NCBI GenBank assembly: GCA_048264105.1
Contig: JBLXDJ010000005.1
Span: 239,874-303,873 of the forward strand
Source: Oceanospirillum sp048264105
GTDB taxonomy: Bacteria > Pseudomonadota > Gammaproteobacteria > Pseudomonadales > Halomonadaceae
Length of the DNA stretch: 64,000 nucleotides
Direction: 5' to 3'
A program made the position numbers and the translations under genes. This document shows positions 58,343 through 64,000 of the stretch, piece after piece; position 1 is the stretch's first letter, and the number at the start of each line of letters is the position of its first letter. Under the pieces are notes generated by a model. It saw nothing but the letters and a program-made list of their open reading frames with translations, was not told where the DNA came from and made no database searches.

Positions 58343-59470
58343 ATGGTAGATAAGAAATTAACGGGTGCTGGTCTGCGTGGCCAGTCAGCAGGCGAAACAG
58401 CACTGTGTACTGTTGGTAAAACAGGTGCGGGTCTGACCTATCGCGGTTACGACATGAAAGAGCTGGCAGAAAAAGCTCAGTTTGAAGAAGTGTCCTACCT
58501 GCTGGCATACGGCAAACTGCCGAATCAGTCAGAGCTTGATGCATATAAAGCTAAGCTGAAAAACCTGCGTGGCCTGCCGGAACCTCTGAAAGTTGTTCTG
58601 GAGCAGATCCCGGCTGACGCTCATCCTATGGATGTGATGCGTACCGGTATTTCTATGCTGGGTAACCTGGAAACAGAGACGGACTTCTCTGAGCAGACCG
58701 ATCATATCGACCGTATGATGGCGGTTTTCCCGAGCATCATTAACTACTGGTACAACTTCAGCCACAACGGCAAGCGTATCAATGTAGAGACCGATGCGGA
58801 CTCCATCGCAGAACAGTTCCTGTGGACACTGCACGACAAGAAGCCAGAGCCGCTGCACGTTAAAGTGATGCACGCTTCTCTGATTCTGTATGCAGAGCAT
58901 GAATTCAACGCGTCGACCTTCACCGCGCGTGTTTGTGCTTCTACCCTGTCTGATATTCACAGCTGTGTGACTGCCGCGATCGGCTCTCTGCGTGGCCCAC
59001 TGCACGGTGGCGCTAACGAAGCAGCAATGGACATGATTGAACAGTGGAAGTCTGCGGACGAAGCTGAAGAAGCGATCATGGGTATGCTGGCGCGTAAAGA
59101 TAAGATCATGGGCTTTGGTCACGCGATCTACCGCGAGTCTGATCCACGTAATGCGATCATCAAAGAGTGGTCCAAGAAGCTGTCTGAGCAGGTTGGTGAT
59201 ACACACCTGTACGCTGTTTCTGAGCGTGTTGAAGCGGTTATGTGGCGCGAGAAGAAGCTGTTCTGTAACGCTGACTTCTTTCATGCATCGGCCTATCACT
59301 TCATGGATATTCCGACCAAGCTGTTTACGCCGATCTTTGTATGCTCCCGTGCATCCGGCTGGACTGCTCACGTAATGGAGCAGCGTGCGAATAACCGTAT
59401 TATTCGTCCAAGTGCAGACTACACCGGCCCTGAATCGGCTGAGTGGGTTGATATTCAGGATCGTGACTGA
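58343..59470 (+). CDS. prpC: 2-methylcitrate synthase
   Basis: A 375-residue citrate-synthase-family enzyme that joins propionyl-CoA and oxaloacetate. Family markers: GLRGQSAGETALCTVGKTG, LTYRGYDM near the N-terminus, catalytic histidines in SCVTAAIGSLRGPLHGGANE and GFGHAIYRESDPR, and Asp in the C-terminal FFHASAYHFMDIPTKLFTP region. The short N-terminus is typical for PrpC rather than GltA. AAAGGAG precedes the ATG. Confidence 0.96.
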   Translation: MVDKKLTGAGLRGQSAGETALCTVGKTGAGLTYRGYDMKELAEKAQFEEVSYLLAYGKLPNQSELDAYKAKLKNLRGLPEPLKVVLEQIPADAHPMDVMRTGISMLGNLETETDFSEQTDHIDRMMAVFPSIINYWYNFSHNGKRINVETDADSIAEQFLWTLHDKKPEPLHVKVMHASLILYAEHEFNASTFTARVCASTLSDIHSCVTAAIGSLRGPLHGGANEAAMDMIEQWKSADEAEEAIMGMLARKDKIMGFGHAIYRESDPRNAIIKEWSKKLSEQVGDTHLYAVSERVEAVMWREKKLFCNADFFHASAYHFMDIPTKLFTPIFVCSRASGWTAHVMEQRANNRIIRPSADYTGPESAEWVDIQDRD

Positions 59471-59559
59471 TCCTGTTGTAGCTTAGCTGCTGGACAGTGA
59501 TTTTGGCGGGGCTGGACGATACTTGCCTCTAATGCCCTTGCCCCTGCCTTTTTTGTTCC

Positions 59560-59587
59560 GGCTATCGGGTTCTCCCGATAGCCTTTT
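59560..59587 (+). terminator. hairpin terminator between prpC and acnD
   Basis: A 10-bp perfect stem GGCTATCGGG/CCCGATAGCC, TTCT loop, TTTTGT tail. The tail is short; it could lower the acnD-prpF level relative to prpBC. Confidence 0.65.
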
Positions 59588-59703
59588 GTCCAGATTGAAA
59601 AGGCTGGCGACCCCTTGTCTCCTCCTTAGTAAGCCCCTCTGTACTCGATTTTGATAAGACACAGCCCGATTTTGGTAATACACATTCCGAGTGGATTCCT
59701 GAC

Positions 59704-62313
59704 ATGAATACTCAATACCGTAAAACCCTTTCCGGCACCGCGCTGGACTATTTTGATACCCGTGAAGCGGTTGATGCGATCAAGCCGGGCGCATATGCCG
59801 GTCTTCCTTATACGTCCCGTATTCTTGCCGAGCAGCTGGTGCGTCGCTGCGAGCCTGAGAAGCTAACGGCGTCACTGACCCAGCTGATCGATCGTAAACG
59901 TGATCTGGATTTTCCTTGGTATCCGGCTCGTGTGGTTTGTCATGACATTCTGGGTCAGACCGCTCTGGTTGATCTGGCCGGTCTGCGTGATGCGATCGCT
60001 GAAAAAGGCGGTGATCCGTCTAAAGTGAATCCGGTTGTGCCGACTCAGCTGATCGTTGACCACTCTCTGGCAGTAGAAGCAGCGGGTTTTGACCCGGATG
60101 CTTTCGAAAAAAACCGTGCCATTGAAGATCGTCGTAACGAAGACCGTTTCCACTTTATTGAGTGGACTAAAACCGCTTTCGAAAACGTAGATGTAATCCC
60201 TGCGGGTAACGGCATCATGCACCAGATCAACCTGGAGAAGATGTCTCCGGTTGTTCAGGCCCGTGATGGTGTGGCTTATCCGGATACCTGTGTGGGTACG
60301 GATTCCCATACACCGCACGTTGATGCCCTGGGTGTTATCTCTGTAGGTGTAGGTGGTCTGGAAGCGGAAACCGTTATGCTGGGTCACCCTTCCATGATGC
60401 GTCTTCCTGATATCGTAGGTGTAAAACTGACCGGTAAGCGTCAGCCGGGTATCACCGCAACCGATATCGTACTGGCTCTGACCGAGTTCCTGCGTCAGGA
60501 GCGTGTAGTCGGTGCTTATGTTGAGTTCTTCGGTGAAGGTGCTAACAGCCTGACCGTTGGTGACCGTGCCACTATCTCTAACATGACCCCTGAGTTTGGT
60601 GCGACTGCTGCGATGTTCTACATCGATGAGCAAACGATTGATTACCTGAAGCTGACCGGTCGTGAGCCGGAGCAGGTGGCTCTGGTTGAGCAGTACGCTA
60701 AAGAAACCGGTCTGTGGGCTACGGATCTGGAAACAGCTGAATACGAGCGTGTTCTGGAATTTGATCTGTCTTCAGTGGTTCGTAACATGGCAGGTCCTTC
60801 TAACCCGCACCGCCGTCTGCCGACCACTGCGTTGTCTGAGCGTGGTATCTCTGATGAAGCCAAGCTGGCTTCCGGTAAGCAGGAAGAAGCAGAAGGTCTG
60901 ATGCCGGATGGTGCTGTGATTATTGCAGCGATTACCTCTTGTACGAACACTTCTAACCCGCGCAACGTAGTTGCTGCTGGTCTTGTTGCTAAGAAAGCCA
61001 ACGAACTGGGTCTGGTGCGTAAGCCTTGGGTTAAATCCTCTTTTGCACCGGGTTCTAAAGTGGCCCGTCTGTATCTGGAAGAAGCCGGTCTGCTGCCTGA
61101 ACTGGAAAAACTGGGCTTCGGTATCGTAGCGTACGCCTGTACGACCTGTAACGGTATGTCCGGTGCTCTGGATCCTGAGATTCAGAAAGAGATCATCGAT
61201 CGTGACCTGTACTCTACAGCGGTACTGTCCGGTAACCGTAACTTCGATGGCCGTATCCACCCATACGCCAAGCAAGCGTTCCTGGCATCGCCTCCGCTGG
61301 TTGTAGCTTACGCTATTGCCGGTACGATCCGTTTTGATATCGAAAAAGATGTTCTGGCGGTCGTTGATGGTAAAGAGATCACACTGAAGGATCTGTGGCC
61401 ATCTGATGAAGAGATTGATGCGATCGTAGCTTCTGCAGTTAAGCCTGAGCAGTTCAAACAGATCTACATCCCAATGTTTGATCTGGGTGCTAAAGAGCAG
61501 GCGGAAAGCCCTCTTTACGATTGGCGTGAAATGTCTACTTACATCCGTCGCCCTCCATATTGGGAAGGCGCGCTGGCGGGTGAGCGTACGTTGACTGATA
61601 TGCGTCCGCTGGCGATTCTGCCGGACAACATCACAACGGATCACCTGTCACCGTCTAATGCGATTCTGCTGGATAGTGCGGCGGGTGAATATCTGGACAA
61701 AATGGGTCTGCCGGAAGAGGACTTCAACTCTTACGCAACCCACCGTGGTGACCACCTGACAGCACAGCGCGCAACGCTTGCTAACCCGAAACTGATGAAC
61801 GAAATGTGCCGTGATGAAAATGGCGAAGTGATTCAGGGTTCTCTGGCCCGTGTTGAGCCGGAAGGTCAGCAGATGCGTATGTGGGAAGCGATCGAAACCT
61901 ACATGAACCGCAAGCAGAATCTGATTGTGGTGGCGGGTGCAGATTACGGTCAGGGTTCTTCCCGTGACTGGGCGGCTAAAGGTGTTCGTCTGGCCGGTGT
62001 TGAAGTGATCGTAGCGGAAGGCTTCGAGCGAATTCACCGTACTAACCTGATCGGTATGGGCGTTCTGCCGGTACAGTTCCATGAAGGCACGACCCGTCTG
62101 ACACTGGAGCTCGACGGTACTGAAACCTACTCCATCAAAGGTGATCTGTCTCCTCGCTGTGAACTGACTCTTGAGATCAAGCGTCAGAACGGTGAGCAGC
62201 TGCAGGTGCCGGTGACCTGTCGTCTGGATACTGAAGCTGAAGTATCCGTCTATAACGCAGGTGGTGTATTGCAGAAGTTCGCTAAGGACTTCCTGGAATC
62301 AGAAACTGCTTAA
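59704..62313 (+). CDS. acnD: Fe-S-dependent 2-methylisocitrate dehydratase AcnD
   Basis: An 869-residue aconitase-family enzyme that dehydrates 2-methylcitrate to 2-methyl-trans-aconitate, the AcnD variant that needs PrpF. Cluster cysteines are in ITSCTNTSNPRN and ACTTCNGMSG. Other aconitase signatures: DTCVGTDSHTPHVDALGV, PTQLIVDHS, ASPPLVVAYAIAGTI, and the swivelling domain with GADYGQGSSRDWAAKGVRL. The presence of prpF directly after it supports AcnD rather than AcnA or PrpD. A stretch of 233 bp with a hairpin precedes it. Confidence 0.95.
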   Translation: MNTQYRKTLSGTALDYFDTREAVDAIKPGAYAGLPYTSRILAEQLVRRCEPEKLTASLTQLIDRKRDLDFPWYPARVVCHDILGQTALVDLAGLRDAIAEKGGDPSKVNPVVPTQLIVDHSLAVEAAGFDPDAFEKNRAIEDRRNEDRFHFIEWTKTAFENVDVIPAGNGIMHQINLEKMSPVVQARDGVAYPDTCVGTDSHTPHVDALGVISVGVGGLEAETVMLGHPSMMRLPDIVGVKLTGKRQPGITATDIVLALTEFLRQERVVGAYVEFFGEGANSLTVGDRATISNMTPEFGATAAMFYIDEQTIDYLKLTGREPEQVALVEQYAKETGLWATDLETAEYERVLEFDLSSVVRNMAGPSNPHRRLPTTALSERGISDEAKLASGKQEEAEGLMPDGAVIIAAITSCTNTSNPRNVVAAGLVAKKANELGLVRKPWVKSSFAPGSKVARLYLEEAGLLPELEKLGFGIVAYACTTCNGMSGALDPEIQKEIIDRDLYSTAVLSGNRNFDGRIHPYAKQAFLASPPLVVAYAIAGTIRFDIEKDVLAVVDGKEITLKDLWPSDEEIDAIVASAVKPEQFKQIYIPMFDLGAKEQAESPLYDWREMSTYIRRPPYWEGALAGERTLTDMRPLAILPDNITTDHLSPSNAILLDSAAGEYLDKMGLPEEDFNSYATHRGDHLTAQRATLANPKLMNEMCRDENGEVIQGSLARVEPEGQQMRMWEAIETYMNRKQNLIVVAGADYGQGSSRDWAAKGVRLAGVEVIVAEGFERIHRTNLIGMGVLPVQFHEGTTRLTLELDGTETYSIKGDLSPRCELTLEIKRQNGEQLQVPVTCRLDTEAEVSVYNAGGVLQKFAKDFLESETA

Positions 62314-62328
62314 GCGGCTGGTTCTGCT

Positions 62329-62352
62329 AAACGCCCACTTCGGTGGGCGTTT
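62329..62352 (+). terminator. hairpin between acnD and prpF
   Basis: A 10-bp perfect stem AAACGCCCAC/GTGGGCGTTT with a TTCG loop but only three T. Probably a weak terminator or stabilising hairpin. Confidence 0.6.
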
Positions 62353-62452
62353 ATCGTTTAACAGTAAAAACAGTATTTAATGGTGCAGCAGATATTCACT
62401 GCTGCTTCACAGTATTCGGGTCTTAACCCGTCAAAATGAAGTGGGGCAAAAG

Positions 62453-63634
62453 ATGGCCAGTGTTCCTCAGATTAAAATTCCGGCGACCTATATTCGCGGT
62501 GGCACCAGTAAAGGTGTGTTCTTCCGTCGTCAGGATCTGCCTGCTGCGGCTCAGGAGCCGGGTGAAGCTCGGGACAAAATTCTGCAGCGTGTGATCGGTA
62601 GTCCTGATCCATACGGCCAGCAGATCGATGGCATGGGTGGCGCAACGTCCAGTACGTCCAAAACCGTTATTCTGGATAAAAGCACTCAGCCGGATCACGA
62701 TGTGGATTACCTGTTTGGTCAGGTCGCTATCGATAAAGCCTTTGTCGACTGGTCCGGTAACTGCGGTAACCTGACCGCAGCCGTTGGCGCCTTTGCTATT
62801 GCTGGTGGCCTGGTGGATGCGAATCGTATTCCGGAAAATGGTACCTGTACTGTTCGTATCTGGCAGAAGAACATTCAGAAGACCATCATCGCTCATGTAC
62901 CTATCACTAATGGTGAGGTACAGGAGACCGGTGACTTCGAGCTGGATGGTGTGACCTTCCCGGCAGCCGAAGTGGTTGTTGAGTTTATGGATCCCGCTGA
63001 TGGTGAAGGCTCCATGTTCCCGACCGGCAATCTGGTGGATGATCTGGAAGTGCCGGGTATCGGTACCTTCAAAGCAACCATGATCAGCGCGGGTATTCCT
63101 ACGATCTTCCTGAATGCAGAAGAGATCGGTTACAAAGGCACTGAGCTGCAAAAAGATATTAATGGTAATGCTGAAGCTTTGGCGCGCTTTGAAACGATCC
63201 GTGCCCATGGCGCAGTCAAAATGGGGCTGATCAAAGATGTCTCAGAAGCGGCTGCTCGTCAGCACACACCAAAAGTAGCGTTTGTAACCCCGGCCACAGA
63301 TTACACGGCTTCAAGTGGTAAAGAGATTACCGCATCGGATATTGATGTCTGTGTACGTGCGCTTTCTATGGGTAAGTTACACCATGCGATGATGGGTACG
63401 GCTTCTGTTGCGATCGCAACGGCAGCAGCAGTGCCGGGCACGGTGGTTAACCTCGCTGCCGGCGGTGGCGAGCGCGAAGCGGTAACCTTTGGTCACCCAT
63501 CTGGCACCCTGCGTGTTGGTGCGGCGGCTGAGCAGTTGGATAACGGTGACTGGCGTGCCAAGAAAGCGGTCATGAGCCGTAGCGCCCGCGTTATCATGGA
63601 AGGTTTTGTTCGCATTCCGGGCGACACCTTCTAA
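62453..63634 (+). CDS. prpF: 2-methylaconitate cis-trans isomerase PrpF
   Basis: A 393-residue enzyme of the PrpF family (diaminopimelate-epimerase fold) that isomerises the AcnD product. Markers: TYIRGGTSKGVFFRRQDLP, QIDGMGGATSSTSKTVI, WSGNCGNLTAAVGAFA and FGHPSGTLRVGA. The ATG at 62453 follows GTGGGG. It is the last gene of the operon, followed by a strong terminator. Confidence 0.96.
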   Translation: MASVPQIKIPATYIRGGTSKGVFFRRQDLPAAAQEPGEARDKILQRVIGSPDPYGQQIDGMGGATSSTSKTVILDKSTQPDHDVDYLFGQVAIDKAFVDWSGNCGNLTAAVGAFAIAGGLVDANRIPENGTCTVRIWQKNIQKTIIAHVPITNGEVQETGDFELDGVTFPAAEVVVEFMDPADGEGSMFPTGNLVDDLEVPGIGTFKATMISAGIPTIFLNAEEIGYKGTELQKDINGNAEALARFETIRAHGAVKMGLIKDVSEAAARQHTPKVAFVTPATDYTASSGKEITASDIDVCVRALSMGKLHHAMMGTASVAIATAAAVPGTVVNLAAGGGEREAVTFGHPSGTLRVGAAAEQLDNGDWRAKKAVMSRSARVIMEGFVRIPGDTF

Positions 63635-63662
63635 GACGCTTGCTATCTCAGGCCGTCATAAG

Positions 63663-63699
63663 ATCCCGCCTCTTTGAAACAAAGGGGGCGGGATTTTGT
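63663..63699 (+). terminator. terminator of the methylcitrate operon
   Basis: A long stem: ATCCCGCC/GGCGGGAT outside and CTTTG/CAAAG inside with an AAA loop, then TTTTGTTTG. Confidence 0.9.
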
Positions 63700-63812
63700 T
63701 TGTGAAAATATTGATATATAAATCTTAAATACGCAGTGCCCCGTCATCCGCGGCCTGCAGCCGGGTGTTTGTAGTTAATTTACAAAAAATGCCATTTATT
63801 TGTAATTAAGGG

Positions 63813-63840
63813 TTGTGCTGTCCCGTTTTGTGCGTATAAT
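63813..63840 (+). promoter_or_regulatory. upstream strong promoter (P1) of a presumed rRNA/tRNA operon
   Basis: TTGTGC (63813-63818), 16 bp, TATAAT (63835-63840), followed by a GC-rich discriminator (TCGCCC). A consensus -10, 16-bp spacer and GC-rich start region are typical of stringently controlled stable RNA promoters. Confidence 0.65.
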
Positions 63841-63951
63841 TCGCCCTCGTTGTCACGGAGCAAGTCTTCGGACAGCAGTTAACTCCTTGTTTTACTTGTT
63901 CTTTTCTTAACTGTCCGATTGGACGCTTCGAAAAGAATTCAAAATAAAGTG

Positions 63952-63979
63952 TTGACAGCGAGGATTGCCTCTGTATAAT
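63952..63979 (+). promoter_or_regulatory. downstream strong promoter (P2) of a presumed rRNA/tRNA operon
   Basis: A perfect consensus pair: TTGACA (63952-63957), 16 bp, TATAAT (63974-63979), again followed by a GC-rich start region (ACGCAGCC). Confidence 0.8.
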
Positions 63980-64000
63980 ACGCAGCCTCAGTTAAGCAAG

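Larger units (their letters stand above)
63635..64000 (+). other. 366-bp end region with tandem strong promoters, gene beyond the edge
   Basis: After the prpF terminator there is an AT-rich, UP-element-like stretch (about 63760-63808), then two promoters pointing out of the window. Between them lies an inverted repeat CGGACAG(CA)GTTAA / TTAACTGTCCG (63869-63882 with 63907-63917) and a hairpin GTCC/GGAC (63914-63925). No coding frame is seen. Confidence 0.65.

Noticed and set aside
59872..61644. Several 119-290 codon frames opposite acnD
   Set aside because: All within the strongly supported acnD gene; they reflect its codon bias.
1..64000. CRISPR arrays, insertion sequences, integrases, prophage genes, tRNA or rRNA genes
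   Set aside because: None seen. The tandem repeats are short, adjacent without spacers and unrelated to each other, so they are not CRISPR.
63841..64000. rrn leader boxA antitermination motif after the end promoters
   Set aside because: No TGCTCTTTAACA-like sequence before the window ends, so the rRNA assignment stays an inference.

Overview
The window reads as chromosomal DNA of a gammaproteobacterium, most likely a marine member of the Oceanospirillaceae or a close relative. This is an inference. It rests on proteins that look closest to Pseudomonas/Oceanospirillum-type versions (ThrH, AcnD/PrpF, the AapJQMP amino acid transporter, an APS-type CysH), on about 50% GC, and on many chemotaxis and c-di-GMP signalling genes. 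No phage, insertion sequence, integron or CRISPR array is visible. Genes are densely packed, and convergent neighbours repeatedly share one bidirectional terminator.

Layout: 1-900 holds a truncated DUF2489 gene and a YaaR/DUF327 gene. 900-1780 is a long gene-poor stretch with a well-supported candidate small RNA on the minus strand. 1.8-6.3 kb has a DsbA-fold isomerase, riboflavin synthase, a purine permease, apt and a META/SH3 secreted protein. 6.3-9.7 kb is metR/metE. 9.8-11.2 kb is a type II toxin-antitoxin pair and ung, followed by ygfZ. 12.5-16.8 kb is a copper block: a His-rich membrane protein, a cytochrome c lipoprotein, CopZ under a MerR-type operator, CopA, and a 29-residue membrane stub. 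16.8-22.2 kb runs on the minus strand: sulfide:quinone oxidoreductase, periplasmic MsrA, a hybrid kinase next to a molybdopterin-fold protein, and sodB.

22.6-33.7 kb has a coiled-coil membrane protein, two hotdog thioesterases, htpG with a heat-shock promoter, an amino-acid-type chemoreceptor, a small periplasmic protein with a mirror-symmetric cysteine pattern, a pseudouridine synthase, an acetyltransferase, and a chemoreceptor with a haem c motif. 33.9-37.1 kb is a SulP transporter, truC and tcdA. 37.4-42.8 kb is a three-gene signalling operon (990-aa hybrid kinase, REC-EAL, REC plus unknown domain). 43-50 kb has a methionine-type aminotransferase with an omega-amidase, then aapJQMP behind a sigma-54 promoter. 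50-55.3 kb holds TauE, cysB, cysH, thrH and pabB. 56.4-63.6 kb is the methylcitrate cycle (GntR regulator, prpB, prpC, acnD, prpF). The last 200 bases carry two strong promoters that look like the start of an rRNA or tRNA operon.

The most interesting signals are: the candidate sRNA at about 1090-1311; the twin-CX3C periplasmic protein at 30053-30313; the haem chemoreceptor; the copper block with its 29-aa stub; the kinase/EAL/REC triad; and many short tandem repeats (13-25 bp, all of different sequence) scattered through spacers and in the export-signal regions of two genes.
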